NCBI GenBank assembly: GCA_013416485.1
Contig: JACCEO010000012.1
Location: 22,660-86,659, forward strand
DNA: 64,000 nt
Reading direction: 5' to 3'
Source: Alcaligenaceae bacterium
GTDB taxonomy: Bacteria; Pseudomonadota; Gammaproteobacteria; Burkholderiales; Burkholderiaceae_B
In this document: piece by piece, positions 37,184 to 47,355 of the stretch
Numbering within the stretch: the first letter of the stretch is position 1
Layout: the number at the start of each line of letters is the position of its first letter
Notes under the pieces: model-generated
What the model was told of the DNA's origin: nothing
Database searches by the model: none
Seen by the model: the letters and a program-made list of their open reading frames with translations, nothing else
Translations under genes and position numbers: made by a program

Positions 37184-40100
37184 TTAATCCCTGGACAGCC
37201 AGCGATACACCAATGCCAGGCCATTTACCGTCCCCACGCTAAGTTCAGCGGTCAGATTACGCATCAGTTGATAGCTGGCGTGACCTACCGTACCGGTGTC
37301 CGACAAGGCTTGCCTGACGCTTAGGGTCAAGCGCTCACCAAAGCCCTTGCTGACCACAATAAACCTGCGTTCTATGTCGCTGGTACCACTATCTAGGCCA
37401 CTAACCACACTTTCCACCGGCAATATACTGCCAGCGCTACCCAGTTCACCCGAGCGCATACTGACTTCGTCGATACCGAACTTGCGGTAAAACGGTTCGC
37501 CGGTACCTAGAAATGACGTACCCACCGACAATAACAAGGCAATGTCGCCACCGGAATCGTCTGGGCCATGCCCTAACAATAACCAGGATAATTTTTCAAT
37601 TTCACTAACATCTGGGTAGGACACCAAGTCGATACGCGGCCGTTTGGCATTGCCTCCTACCTTAACACCTGCTTCCACCGCCAGCCCGGTACGCAAGGCT
37701 TCTATATCGAGGACGGGGCTGGTGATATCCCCTTGGAAGGTAATCATTCCCTTGCGTAGCTGCAACCGCTGGCCATAGGCCTCGATGGCACCACCACGGG
37801 TACGCAAGGCGCCTACCCCCGTCAGTTTATCGTTCAGCATGATGACACGCATTTGCCCTACCAAACCCGAGTTAACGCCATAACCCGTCAAGTAAAATCG
37901 CCGCCCCAGATCCACTTCAAGATCCATAGTAATTTCCATAGGGACGCTAGGGGCTTTCGGCTCGTCACCGGCACGTATGACCACTACATCGCTATCTACC
38001 GTAGGTATGCCGCCCAGCATATCCAAATCAAACCAACCGGCATCGGCCACTATGCCACCGGTGATATTGATGGACGGCAAGGTGGCGTCCAGATTGATTT
38101 TTCCGCTGACCATTGCATAGCGATCGGCGCGCTGCAAAATGGGATAACGGTATAAATCCACGATTACTTGGCCTGCAGAATCAAAAATATTCCAAACACC
38201 CGTCAGGGTAAGGCCACCGTCTTTGGCTTCCGGATTAGTGCTCACCCATTCTGCTGTACGCCACTCTTTGGGCACGGCGCGCAAACGCGCAGGAAAATAC
38301 AAGCGTTCCAGTATCAAGCGGTCATCATCAAGGCGTGCTGCCAGGGTGCCATCCAATAAGCGCACACCGTCATCTATACGCAGTACCCTGATACCTTGCC
38401 CGGTAATTGTGCCGCTAGAAGTCCATCGATCCGTACCTTGACTTTGCACCTGGAGATCAGCCTGCACGGCACCACCCAGTTCCATCGCATCGTCCAAGAA
38501 CAGGCTGGTCCAACCTAAGTCGTCTATGTCGGCATTGATCTTGATGGTTTTAATGTCTTTGGGTTCTAGATATACACCACCACCCGCTTTGGCATGCAAC
38601 AAGGTGGTGGCCGTGGCCGACACCTTGCCCATTTTTTTAGTTTGTACTTGTAGGGTCGCCGCCAGTGTGCTGCTGGTGGCTGCCGTTTTACGTACGTCCA
38701 CATCCAGGCTTAGGTCTTCCAAGCCCAATAGCACTGGAGGCTGAGCGGGAATAACAACATCGCCAGACAGATATTTTATATTTGCCTTGCCCTGCAAGCT
38801 CTGATCAAACAGCAGTTTCCAGTCAGCAGAAAATATAATTTCCAGGTTGTCATTGGTCTGTGGTTGACGCACTTTAACGCCACCACGATCCGCCTTTTGA
38901 GCTGGCTGAAGATTGAACGTTTTTTGAACGTCTTGGATCAGGCTGGGCGATACTGCCAACTTGGCAATTGCACCCTGCGTTTCCCAACGCCCAGCACCAC
39001 CATGCGACAACTGGTGATTAACAGTAACCACAGGACGTTTTGCCAGTGATGCCGTCAATTCTGCTTTACCTAATTGCCACTGCCATGCTGGTGCTAGCGC
39101 TTCCGGCACAAAGCTAAACGGCACTGACGTTTCAGACACTACGCCCAAACCTGCATGATTGACGTTTAAGGTTTCCAAACTGCCACGCCAACCGACCAGG
39201 GCATCATTTAAGGCTGTGCCAGGTCCCCAGCCACCCTGCACGATCACTTTAGCCTCAACCGGTGCGCTACCCACTTGATCAGCAGCACTGCCTTCAGGCG
39301 TATACCTCGCATTCAAATCCACCCTATGATGCTTGGCCTCACCGTGGACATCCCCTTGCAAGGTAAGGCCACCGGGCAATTCGGGCCAGAATGCGGCCAA
39401 CTTCGGGGCCAGCACATCCAAAGCGAGTTTGCTATCACTTGCACCTAGCGCCCCCTGCGCCTTGATGTGATTTTTCCCTAGCGTGATATCCATTTCCAGC
39501 GCGGATACTTGCAACGTCTCCCACGCAGGCACCTGAAATGTGGTTACGTCCTGTTCGGTAGCCACTGCATTAGATACAGATGGCCTTTGCAACACATTAG
39601 CCTTGAAAGAACCCGCCAGCGCTTGCTGATTCCAGCGACTGTCAGGTTCCAGCAGCAGATTCAAATCTGCGGACAGAACTTCCATAAGATTGCGCAAGCG
39701 CAAATCGAAGTCTGCACGTGCTGAAATCACGGCTAGTGGAATCAGTGACCCAGCCAACTGGCCCACGTCCAACTTCTGGCTACTAAGCCAACCATGTACC
39801 CTATCCTGAGTCTGCGCGCCAACCTGCAAGGCCTCGTGCTGGACTTGGCTATTTAACTGTGAGCCATCAGGTAAACGTAATGCAATAGTGGCTTGCTGCA
39901 AGGGGAAACCACTGTTCAAGGTGATTTTCGCGTCAGCATCCAGTGTCATGTCTTGACCTTGACCCGTTAGCGACACCGACAACATATCCATAGAGCCGCT
40001 GGCCTTGGCGTCGATATCAATACGGCATATGTCAGTGGCTGTCGTACTGTCAACCTCTGTGGTGCTTACACGGTCAACCGCAGGTAAGGTTGTTAAATAA

Positions 40101-40768
40101 TGTCGGGCACATAAAGGAGAATCGTCAACCAAGGCTTGGGCGTTTAACGTAAAGTCAGCAGAAAATGGCCAGGGCTGCTCTAGGCTCAATGCTTTTAGAT
40201 CACCTTGCAGACCCAAGCGCACGTCCTGATTTTCCAAGGTCAAGTGTTGTACCACCAACTGACCACCCGCCTCATTCAAGGCCAAAGCTAATGACGCCTG
40301 TTTGATATCTATAGGTAAGGGCTCGCCATTTTGCGTAATCGCGAGTTCACCTACCGCCAAACGGTCTACCGCAATGGATACCGGCAGTTGAGGCATAGAA
40401 AAAGGTTCAGCGGGAGAGGGATCAGGAGTACTCACCAATCCCAATGACAAGCTATCTGCAGAGAGATCCCGCACATGCAAGCGGTAATTCAAGAGTTCAC
40501 GCCAACTGACTTGCACATGCAGTTGACTGGCGACGACGCTGACCGAAGGTACAGCGACATCCAGAGACTCTACCTGCAAGCCTTCCCACAGCGTGCCGCT
40601 TACCCCTTGAACCTTGCCATCAAATTGCTGCACTGCTGTCACCAGCGCCCAGCGTGTGCCTGGTGCAGTCGTTACAACCCAGTACAAAAAACCAGCCGCA
40701 AGCAACAGCAGCAAGACCACAAATGGCCCCACCCAGACCAGCAGCATACGCAGCCAGGCTTTAATCAT
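37184..40768 (-). CDS. tamB: Translocation and assembly module subunit TamB
   Basis: Large inner-membrane-anchored periplasmic protein that works with TamA; TamB-like AsmA-family proteins form a hydrophobic groove for lipid or outer-membrane-protein transport to the outer membrane. About 1,194 residues: one N-terminal helix (about 5-32), long repeats of beta strands, and the conserved C-terminal DUF490 region (VGGNAKRPRIDLVSYPDVSEIEKLSWLLLGH and the final ELSVGTVNGLALVYRW). ATG 40768 is chosen; a TTG at 40774 overlaps the tamA stop and has a better-spaced AGGGA, so either is possible. Coupled directly to tamA. Confidence 0.93.
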   Translation of the reverse strand: MIKAWLRMLLVWVGPFVVLLLLLAAGFLYWVVTTAPGTRWALVTAVQQFDGKVQGVSGTLWEGLQVESLDVAVPSVSVVASQLHVQVSWRELLNYRLHVRDLSADSLSLGLVSTPDPSPAEPFSMPQLPVSIAVDRLAVGELAITQNGEPLPIDIKQASLALALNEAGGQLVVQHLTLENQDVRLGLQGDLKALSLEQPWPFSADFTLNAQALVDDSPLCARHYLTTLPAVDRVSTTEVDSTTATDICRIDIDAKASGSMDMLSVSLTGQGQDMTLDADAKITLNSGFPLQQATIALRLPDGSQLNSQVQHEALQVGAQTQDRVHGWLSSQKLDVGQLAGSLIPLAVISARADFDLRLRNLMEVLSADLNLLLEPDSRWNQQALAGSFKANVLQRPSVSNAVATEQDVTTFQVPAWETLQVSALEMDITLGKNHIKAQGALGASDSKLALDVLAPKLAAFWPELPGGLTLQGDVHGEAKHHRVDLNARYTPEGSAADQVGSAPVEAKVIVQGGWGPGTALNDALVGWRGSLETLNVNHAGLGVVSETSVPFSFVPEALAPAWQWQLGKAELTASLAKRPVVTVNHQLSHGGAGRWETQGAIAKLAVSPSLIQDVQKTFNLQPAQKADRGGVKVRQPQTNDNLEIIFSADWKLLFDQSLQGKANIKYLSGDVVIPAQPPVLLGLEDLSLDVDVRKTAATSSTLAATLQVQTKKMGKVSATATTLLHAKAGGGVYLEPKDIKTIKINADIDDLGWTSLFLDDAMELGGAVQADLQVQSQGTDRWTSSGTITGQGIRVLRIDDGVRLLDGTLAARLDDDRLILERLYFPARLRAVPKEWRTAEWVSTNPEAKDGGLTLTGVWNIFDSAGQVIVDLYRYPILQRADRYAMVSGKINLDATLPSINITGGIVADAGWFDLDMLGGIPTVDSDVVVIRAGDEPKAPSVPMEITMDLEVDLGRRFYLTGYGVNSGLVGQMRVIMLNDKLTGVGALRTRGGAIEAYGQRLQLRKGMITFQGDITSPVLDIEALRTGLAVEAGVKVGGNAKRPRIDLVSYPDVSEIEKLSWLLLGHGPDDSGGDIALLLSVGTSFLGTGEPFYRKFGIDEVSMRSGELGSAGSILPVESVVSGLDSGTSDIERRFIVVSKGFGERLTLSVRQALSDTGTVGHASYQLMRNLTAELSVGTVNGLALVYRWLSRD

Positions 40769-40770
40769 CC

Positions 40771-42624
40771 TCAAAATGCGATCCCTAATGAAAAGTGCAT
40801 ACGCAAACGCTTGTCTTGCTGCCCCCAGGCCAAGTCCACGAAAAACGGCCCCGCAGGTGTACGTACGGCCGCCCCTACTCCATAGCCCCAGTGCAATTTC
40901 ATTTGCCCGAAGGAGTCGGCGGCGTCACCTACATCAACAAACACATTCATACCATATTGTGAGGTGAAGTAATGCGTGTACTCAACGCTGGCCACCGCTA
41001 AAGCGGGCGCGCCAATTACGGCATCGCCACGTGGGCGACCTATACTTTGATAGCGATAACCACGTATAGAGCGCGCACCTCCGGTACGGTAGCCGAAGTC
41101 TGCGGGCAAGCGCTCTGTGTCGGACCAGACTTTACCCACCTCACCACGCAAGGTCAAAACATCGTATTTACCTATAGGCCACCACGTTTGGGCGCGTAAA
41201 CCGGCCCGATAAAAAGGCTCACCCCTATCCAGGGTTACGCCAGCCCCCAAACCCAGATCCAACAAAAACCCTTCGCGCGGGTCGTATTTGCTGTCTACAT
41301 CGCGACGCAGCCACTGCCAAGTCCCCACCAAGGTTGGGACACGATAACTTTCGGCACCTTCAATACGGGTTTTGTCATGAGCTGCCACCAAACCCCACTG
41401 GGTTTCATATTCGACCCGACTATCACCGGCTGCCTTACGTTCTTGTTTACGCTTCCATCCCACCCCATAGCGTGTGTTATCCAAGCCTTCGATATCAGAA
41501 TGATTAGCCAACACGCCGAAGCTGTCTTTATACCCTTTGGTGGTTGGCGGCAAATGCACATCAAAAAAAGCGCGTTGACGCTTTTTGTCCAGCCCCACAC
41601 CCGTTTCTATTGCCACAGGCTGGCCCCACACCACATTCTGGCTGTAGATACCCTCGACCCGCACCCCGTGATCACTGTCCACTCCTAAAGAGGCGGAAGC
41701 TGTTCGTGCTGGTGCCTCGGATACCTTGACTCGTACAGGCAGTTCCACATCGCCATTGGGCAAAACCACTTTACTGGCCTCATCTGCATTTAGCGTGACA
41801 AAGGCGCCTCGAAAAAACGAGGTGGATTGCAAAGCCTGCTGCCACTCATCCAGTTGATCCTGATCATAGGGGTCACCAGGTGTGTATTGGATGTATTTAT
41901 CGATGAGCTTTTCAGGTACGCGACGCAGTCCCTCGACTGTCATTTCGCCCAACCTCACCCGTGGTCCACTGTCTACACTAACAGCCAAATCGGCAATCGC
42001 CTCATCAGCCAATATAGTGGCTTGGGTGCTGCGGTAACGAGCAAAGTAAAAATCTTTGCGGGTGACCTCGTCCAATAAACTGGTTTTGGCATCGTGCCAG
42101 GTGCTGTTAATGAACGGCATATCGCGCACCAAGGGCCAACTTTTACGTAACCCAATTAACCTGGGGGCGAATTCAGGCTGTGTAATGGTGCCACTAAATT
42201 GGATATCAACACTATTGATATGGGTGCGTTCATTGGGTTCAATAATAATGTCCCAGGTCTCACCCCCTATGTCTTCACCCACTTCCAAGGTCACTTTGGG
42301 CGAAAAATACCCCTGAGTTTCCAAGGCTGTCATGGTGGCTAAGCGGGCACGTCGTCGCAAACGGGTGACCTCGCCACCGTCCTGGTCTTCGGCCAAGCGA
42401 GTAATTGCCTCGACGGCGCCATTAATGGCCTCTAGGGCTTTAGGCGGCACACCGCCGGGGTCTATGATGACCTCGGGGCGTGACGTAGCCTGGGGTGTAC
42501 TTTGCTGTGCGGTATCTTCCCCAGCGATAGCGTTCGACGGTTCCACCACTGGCGTAGCCGTGGCTATTGCAGCGTAGGTAGAAAACCCCAATACCAATAA
42601 ACGACCAGCAACACCCAAGGGCAT
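40771..42624 (-). CDS. tamA: Translocation and assembly module subunit TamA (Omp85 family)
   Basis: Outer-membrane partner of TamB. The frame is open well upstream into mrp, but ATG 42624 (MPLGVAGRLLVLGFSTYAAIATA) gives a signal peptide and 617 residues. Periplasmic POTRA domains follow (about 75-290). The Omp85 barrel (about 320-617) includes the signature GGARSIRGYRYQSIG and ends in Phe as expected for barrel insertion. AAGG lies nine bases before the start. The gene begins four bases after mrp ends. Confidence 0.93.
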   Translation of the reverse strand: MPLGVAGRLLVLGFSTYAAIATATPVVEPSNAIAGEDTAQQSTPQATSRPEVIIDPGGVPPKALEAINGAVEAITRLAEDQDGGEVTRLRRRARLATMTALETQGYFSPKVTLEVGEDIGGETWDIIIEPNERTHINSVDIQFSGTITQPEFAPRLIGLRKSWPLVRDMPFINSTWHDAKTSLLDEVTRKDFYFARYRSTQATILADEAIADLAVSVDSGPRVRLGEMTVEGLRRVPEKLIDKYIQYTPGDPYDQDQLDEWQQALQSTSFFRGAFVTLNADEASKVVLPNGDVELPVRVKVSEAPARTASASLGVDSDHGVRVEGIYSQNVVWGQPVAIETGVGLDKKRQRAFFDVHLPPTTKGYKDSFGVLANHSDIEGLDNTRYGVGWKRKQERKAAGDSRVEYETQWGLVAAHDKTRIEGAESYRVPTLVGTWQWLRRDVDSKYDPREGFLLDLGLGAGVTLDRGEPFYRAGLRAQTWWPIGKYDVLTLRGEVGKVWSDTERLPADFGYRTGGARSIRGYRYQSIGRPRGDAVIGAPALAVASVEYTHYFTSQYGMNVFVDVGDAADSFGQMKLHWGYGVGAAVRTPAGPFFVDLAWGQQDKRLRMHFSLGIAF

Positions 42625-42628
42625 AAAA

Positions 42629-43714
42629 TTAAACCTTACGTGCAACGACCTTGGGCGTGAACGCCGACATATCTGCTGGCAAAGTAGCGACATGAGCCGC
42701 CAATTGCAAAGCAATGTCACGATAAATATCAGCGACCTGGCCATCAGGTTCCGCAATAACCGTGGGCGTACCCGCATCGGTTTGTGTACGTATACTGAGC
42801 TGTAAAGGCAAAGCACCTAACCAAGGCAGGTTAAATTCACTGGCCATATTGCGGCCACCATCCTGACCAAATGTTGCTTCCGCATGACCGCAATTCGAAC
42901 AAATATGCATAGACATGTTTTCGATGATGCCCAATACCGGAACATCGACCTTCTGGAACATACGTAAACCACGACGCGCATCTGCCAACGCCATATCCTG
43001 CGGTGTAGTTACTATGACTGCGCCAGTCAAAGGTACTTTCTGTGCCATCGTCAACGCGATATCACCGGTACCCGGAGGCATATCTACAATTAAATAATCC
43101 AAATCATCCCAATTGGTTTGGGTCAGCAACTGTTGCAAGGCCTGGGTCACCATAGGACCACGCCAAATGGCGGGCGAGTCTTCTTCCAGCAAGAACCCTA
43201 TAGAGTTGGTTTGCAAACCATAACCTATCAGGGGTTCCATGCTTTTGCCATCCAGGCTTTTGGGCTTGCCCGACAAGCCCAACATGATAGGTACGCTAGG
43301 CCCGTAGATATCGGCATCTAATAAACCCACCCTGGCACCCAAATCACGTAATGCCAAAGCCAAGTTAACGGATGTGGTACTTTTACCCACACCACCCTTA
43401 CCTGAAGCCACCGCAATCACGTTACGTATATTGGGTGTAGTGCGCAAGCCTTTTTGTACAGCATGGCTAGCGATGTTAGTGGTAAAGTTAAGTGTACGTA
43501 TCTGTACGCCCAACGGCTGTATAGCCGCATGAATACGACTGCTTAATTCTTCTTGGGCATTGTGCGATGGGTAACCCAGGGGTACAGTAATATCAGCATG
43601 TACGCCATCCAGTGTAATTAGGCCCGTTTTCGCTGTCACCGACAGCTTCTTCTTGGTATTAGGATCAATCACACCGGATAGGGCGGAAAACAGTTGGTCA
43701 ATAGTGGTTGTCAT
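42629..43714 (-). CDS. apbC: Mrp/ApbC Fe-S cluster carrier ATPase
   Basis: A 361-residue P-loop ATPase of the Mrp/Nbp35 family that binds and delivers Fe-S clusters. An N-terminal DUF59/MIP18-like domain (about 1-85) precedes the deviant Walker A motif SGKGGVGKSTTS (104-115). The cluster-binding CxxC is seen in HICSNCGHAEATFG, with DMPPGTGD as a further nucleotide motif. First gene of the tight minus-strand array mrp-tamA-tamB-dcd-decarboxylase-flavoprotein, and divergent from the small gene upstream of metG. Confidence 0.94.
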   Translation of the reverse strand: MTTTIDQLFSALSGVIDPNTKKKLSVTAKTGLITLDGVHADITVPLGYPSHNAQEELSSRIHAAIQPLGVQIRTLNFTTNIASHAVQKGLRTTPNIRNVIAVASGKGGVGKSTTSVNLALALRDLGARVGLLDADIYGPSVPIMLGLSGKPKSLDGKSMEPLIGYGLQTNSIGFLLEEDSPAIWRGPMVTQALQQLLTQTNWDDLDYLIVDMPPGTGDIALTMAQKVPLTGAVIVTTPQDMALADARRGLRMFQKVDVPVLGIIENMSMHICSNCGHAEATFGQDGGRNMASEFNLPWLGALPLQLSIRTQTDAGTPTVIAEPDGQVADIYRDIALQLAAHVATLPADMSAFTPKVVARKV

Positions 43715-43803
43715 AGCTAGGGCCTTACCTAAAAAATTACCGAAGTCTTAAGAATAGCGGATTGCAGGGAATTATTTCCGCTTACAGCGGTCAATACACT
43801 ACG

Positions 43804-44055
43804 ATGAATACATTTAATCAAATTATCCGCGTCCTTCTTTTCTTTGTCCTGGCCATTTTTGGAATGGCCATGGCATTGATAGTCATGGTGTCCACCGCTA
43901 TTGCCATAGGCATACTATATGTGGTTGCGCGCATCAAAGGCAGACCTTTTGGCGTAAAAGCTTATTGGGACCAACGTCGACGCCCTGCGTCTAGTGCCAA
44001 ATCTGCTTTTAGCACTAAAGACGTCACTGACGTCGAAATGCGCGAAATTCCATAA
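43804..44055 (+). CDS. Small conserved-type membrane protein, unknown function
   Basis: I do not recognise a named family. From ATG 43804 it encodes 83 residues; an upstream in-frame Met at 43762 is less likely since the hydrophobic start MNTFNQIIRVLLFFVLAI fits better. One long or two short membrane helices (about 8-45) with small residues are followed by a basic cytoplasmic-type tail (ARIKGRPFGVKAYWDQRRR). The position between mrp and metG suggests a conserved neighbour gene. The ribosome-binding site is weak. Confidence 0.6.
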   Translation: MNTFNQIIRVLLFFVLAIFGMAMALIVMVSTAIAIGILYVVARIKGRPFGVKAYWDQRRRPASSAKSAFSTKDVTDVEMREIP

Positions 44056-44066
44056 AGGCTACAAAG

Positions 44067-44084
44067 CCAGCCATACGTGGCTGG
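44067..44084 (+). terminator. Weak hairpin after the small membrane protein gene
   Basis: Perfect 7-bp stem CCAGCCA / TGGCTGG with a TACG tetraloop, 12 bases after the stop, but without a T-run. The remaining bases to metG (44085-44318) show no gene; the metG promoter should lie there. Confidence 0.4.
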
Positions 44085-44318
44085 ATCAGCCTATAGTGTA
44101 AGCGGCTCTACGCGTTGAAATAACGTGTAGCCTATGAGTTTCCATATTCTTACACCAAACTTAACCTTTGCTTGCAATGTCATGGTTGCAAGCCTGGGTA
44201 TGTTATCTATTGCGTCCCGGTATTCCACAAATCGCTCCAGTACTGCTATGCTTGCTGCGGGTACCATTAGTGATTACCCTTGATCCCTTTCACCCTTACT
44301 TAAATAGAACGCCTGAAT

Positions 44319-46391
44319 ATGTCGCGCACACTGTTTGTCACCACCGCTTTACCTTACGCCAACGGCTCTTTCCATATTGGTCACATTATGGAATACATAC
44401 AAGCTGATATCTGGGTACGGTCTATGCGAATGTCGGGTCATACCGTGCATTTCGTGGGTGCCGATGACGTACACGGTGCGCCTATTATGCTTAAGGCATC
44501 CAGCGAAGGGATTACCCCCCAGGAACTAGTGGCCCGCTACGCCGCAGAGCGCCCCCATTACCTGAACGGCTTTCATATTGCCTTCGACCACTGGCACTCC
44601 ACTGACTCTGCAGAAAACGTGGCCTTGTCACAAGACATTTATCGTCATCTGAAGGCTGCTGGCTTTATTTACACCCGTGAAATAGAACAATTTTACGATC
44701 CCGTAAAAGGCATGTTCCTGCCCGACCGCTACATTAAGGGGGAATGCCCGAAATGCCACGCCAAAGACCAGTACGGCGATGCCTGTGAAGTCTGTAGTGC
44801 TGTGTATTCGCCCACAGAACTGATCAACCCCTATTCGACCCTGACCAATGCCACCCCAGTACTTAGGTCATCCGAGCACTTTTTCTTTCGCCTGTCCGAC
44901 CCGCGCTGTGTCGAGTTCCTGCAAGAATGGACGACCGGCACCAATGCCTACGGCAACAAACACCTACAGTCGGAAATTATTGCCAAAACTCGTGAATGGC
45001 TGGGCACCGGCGAAGCAGACAGCGAAGCCAATCTGGCGGACTGGGATATTTCCCGTGACGAACCCTATTTCGGCATCCCTATTCCTGACGCACCAGGCAA
45101 GTATTTCTATGTTTGGCTAGATGCCCCTGTAGGGTACCTGGCCTCACTGAAAGCCTATTGCGCCAAACAAGGCATAGATTTTGATGCCCTGATGGACCCC
45201 AATGGCGATACCGAACAAGTGCACTTTATAGGCAAAGACATCGTCTATTTCCATGCCTTGTTCTGGCCTGCCATGCTGAAATTTTCCGGCCGTAAAACGC
45301 CCGACATGCTACACGTGCACGGTTTCATCACCGTTAGCGGCGAAAAAATGTCCAAAAGCCGAGGCACTGGCATTTCCCCACTGCGCTATTTGGACATAGG
45401 CATGGATGCGGAATGGATGCGTTATTACATTACCGCGAAGCTAAACAGCCACGTCGAAGACCTGGACTTCAACCCAGACGATTTTATTGCCCGCGTGAAT
45501 AGCGACCTAGTCGGTAAATACGTCAATATCGCCAGCCGTGCGGCCAACTTCATCAGCAAACATTTTGATGGGCAACTGGCCTACGTAGGCGATGTACAAG
45601 ACCTAGTCAATCAGCAACAAGCCGTGGCCAACAAAGTCCAATCCGACTTTGAGCTACGTGAGTACGGCCGTGCCATACGCCAGATCATGGCCCATGCTGA
45701 CCATATCAACCAAGCCTTTGACGCAGCCCAGCCCTGGGTCATGGCCAAAGGCATAGGCCAAGCTAGCCACGAGCAAAAGGCCGCGCTACAAGACATTTGC
45801 TCGCGCACCTTGGCTGGCTTCAAAGCCCTGTCGGTCATGCTGGCCCCTGTGTTGCCACAACTGACCAGCAAGGTAGCCCTGGAGCTATTTGGTGAGACAG
45901 AAGATTTTGTCTGGGCAGATGTTGCTGTATTGCCTACACAAATTGCCTCCTTCAAGCACCTGCTGCAACGCGTGGATCCAAAAATGCTGGACGATTTGTT
46001 CGAGCCGCCTGCAGAACCGGTAGTGACCCCAGGAGGCGAAGCCATTGCCGATATCATCGACATCAAAGACTTCACCAAAATCGACCTACGTATCGCCAAG
46101 ATCATAGATTGCCAGGAAGTTGAAGGCTCTGACAAGCTGCTGCAACTAACTCTGGATGCTGGCGAAGGCCGTCACCGCCAAGTATTTTCCGGCATCAAGT
46201 CCGCTTACCAACCTGCTGACCTCATCGACAAGCTGACCGTACTGGTTGCCAATCTAGCTCCACGAAAAATGCGCTTTGGTGTATCTGAAGGCATGGTGTT
46301 AGCCGCTAGCCACAATGATGCAAGCGTCGATGAAGGTATTTACATTCTGGAACCGTGGGCAGGAGCCCAGCCCGGAATGCGCATCAACTAA
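44319..46391 (+). CDS. metG: Methionyl-tRNA synthetase
   Basis: Charges tRNA-Met with methionine. 690 residues. The class I HIGH motif is exact (residues 19-22, SFHIGH). A zinc knuckle [17 protein letters not shown] sits in the connective region (about 144-160), and KMSKS lies near 344. The C-terminal EMAP/Trbp111-type tRNA-binding domain (about 585-690; [23 protein letters not shown]) makes this the dimeric long form. The cation efflux gene starts nine bases later. Confidence 0.98.
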   Translation: MSRTLFVTTALPYANGSFHIGHIMEYIQADIWVRSMRMSGHTVHFVGADDVHGAPIMLKASSEGITPQELVARYAAERPHYLNGFHIAFDHWHSTDSAENVALSQDIYRHLKAAGFIYTREIEQFYDPVKGMFLPDRYIKGECPKCHAKDQYGDACEVCSAVYSPTELINPYSTLTNATPVLRSSEHFFFRLSDPRCVEFLQEWTTGTNAYGNKHLQSEIIAKTREWLGTGEADSEANLADWDISRDEPYFGIPIPDAPGKYFYVWLDAPVGYLASLKAYCAKQGIDFDALMDPNGDTEQVHFIGKDIVYFHALFWPAMLKFSGRKTPDMLHVHGFITVSGEKMSKSRGTGISPLRYLDIGMDAEWMRYYITAKLNSHVEDLDFNPDDFIARVNSDLVGKYVNIASRAANFISKHFDGQLAYVGDVQDLVNQQQAVANKVQSDFELREYGRAIRQIMAHADHINQAFDAAQPWVMAKGIGQASHEQKAALQDICSRTLAGFKALSVMLAPVLPQLTSKVALELFGETEDFVWADVAVLPTQIASFKHLLQRVDPKMLDDLFEPPAEPVVTPGGEAIADIIDIKDFTKIDLRIAKIIDCQEVEGSDKLLQLTLDAGEGRHRQVFSGIKSAYQPADLIDKLTVLVANLAPRKMRFGVSEGMVLAASHNDASVDEGIYILEPWAGAQPGMRIN

Positions 46392-46399
46392 AGGACGTT

Positions 46400-47317
46400 A
46401 TGGCCTTACCCAACATACATCCAGAACGCCGTGCTGCGGGCTTTCGCAGCACGATGGTCAGTGTGGCCGTCAATATTGTACTGACCATAGGGCAGTTACT
46501 GATAGGCCTGTTTGCTCAATCTACTGCCTTAGTCGCTGACGCCATACACTCGCTATCGGACCTGGTTTCCGATGGCGTGGTTCTGTACGTTAACAAGCAT
46601 AGCCAACAACCTCCTGATGCCGAACACCCTTACGGCCATCATCGCTTTGAAACAGCCGCGTCCATGATCATAGGTGCGCTGTTGCTATCAGTAGGTATAG
46701 GAATGTTGTGGGGCAGCTTCACCAAGCTGCAAGACCCATCTTCCATACCCAAGGTGCACTACTACGCCCTGATCGCGGCCTTGGTTGCTATCGTCAGCAA
46801 AGAGCTGCTGTTCCGCTACATGTTGGCTGTGGCCAAGCGGGTTAACTCGTCCATGTTGGCGGCAAACGCCTGGCATGCCCGTTCAGATGCCGCGTCGTCT
46901 TTAGTGGTTGCAATAGGTATATTGGCCAACCTGGTCGGCTTCCCTATGGCTGACCCACTGGCTGCCCTAATCGTAGGTTTAATGATTATGCGTATGGGCT
47001 GGAAATTCTTTTTCAGCTCATTCAATGATCTGATGGACCAGGCCGTAGACAGCGACACCGTAGAGCGTATACGAAATATATTGCTGACCACACCCGGCAT
47101 CTATGGCTTACATGACCTAAAAACACGCATGATGGGTGACATGATCTGGGTAGAGGTGGATCTGGAAATGGATGGCACACTAACCATAGTCGAAGGCCAC
47201 GCCATTGCTGTCGAGGCCAGAAAGCGAGTGATGGCTGCAGAACAAGTGCTAGAGGTCATGACACACTTTGATCCTGTTGATACCACCACTGGCTTACATA
47301 TGTGTAAACACCAATAG
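46400..47317 (+). CDS. Cation diffusion facilitator family transporter
   Basis: A 305-residue inner-membrane metal/proton antiporter. ATG 46400 with AAGGA just before it is preferred over an in-frame Met inside metG. Six helices lie within residues 1-200. Metal-site residues are visible in LVADAIHSLSDLVSD (helix II) and AWHARSDAASS (helix V), the paired H/D motifs of the family, and a C-terminal cytoplasmic domain (about 210-300) follows. The substrate is likely zinc, iron, cobalt or manganese; which one is not clear. Translational coupling with metG is possible. Confidence 0.9.
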   Translation: MALPNIHPERRAAGFRSTMVSVAVNIVLTIGQLLIGLFAQSTALVADAIHSLSDLVSDGVVLYVNKHSQQPPDAEHPYGHHRFETAASMIIGALLLSVGIGMLWGSFTKLQDPSSIPKVHYYALIAALVAIVSKELLFRYMLAVAKRVNSSMLAANAWHARSDAASSLVVAIGILANLVGFPMADPLAALIVGLMIMRMGWKFFFSSFNDLMDQAVDSDTVERIRNILLTTPGIYGLHDLKTRMMGDMIWVEVDLEMDGTLTIVEGHAIAVEARKRVMAAEQVLEVMTHFDPVDTTTGLHMCKHQ

Positions 47318-47320
47318 TCC

Positions 47321-47354
47321 GCTGCCCTAATCGCTATAAGCAGCGATGGGCAGC
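47321..47354. terminator. Hairpin between convergent cation transporter and ABC operon
   Basis: Stem GCTGCCC/GGGCAGC extended by ATCGCT/AGCGAT with a two-base bulge and six-base loop, 13 bp in all, filling the 38-base gap between two convergent stops. There is no clear T-run, so termination may be weak. Confidence 0.5.
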
Positions 47355-47355
47355 A

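Noticed and set aside
44101..44407. 79-residue plus-strand frame running into the start of metG
   Set aside because: Overlaps the certain metG start in another frame, with no family features; treated as intergenic.
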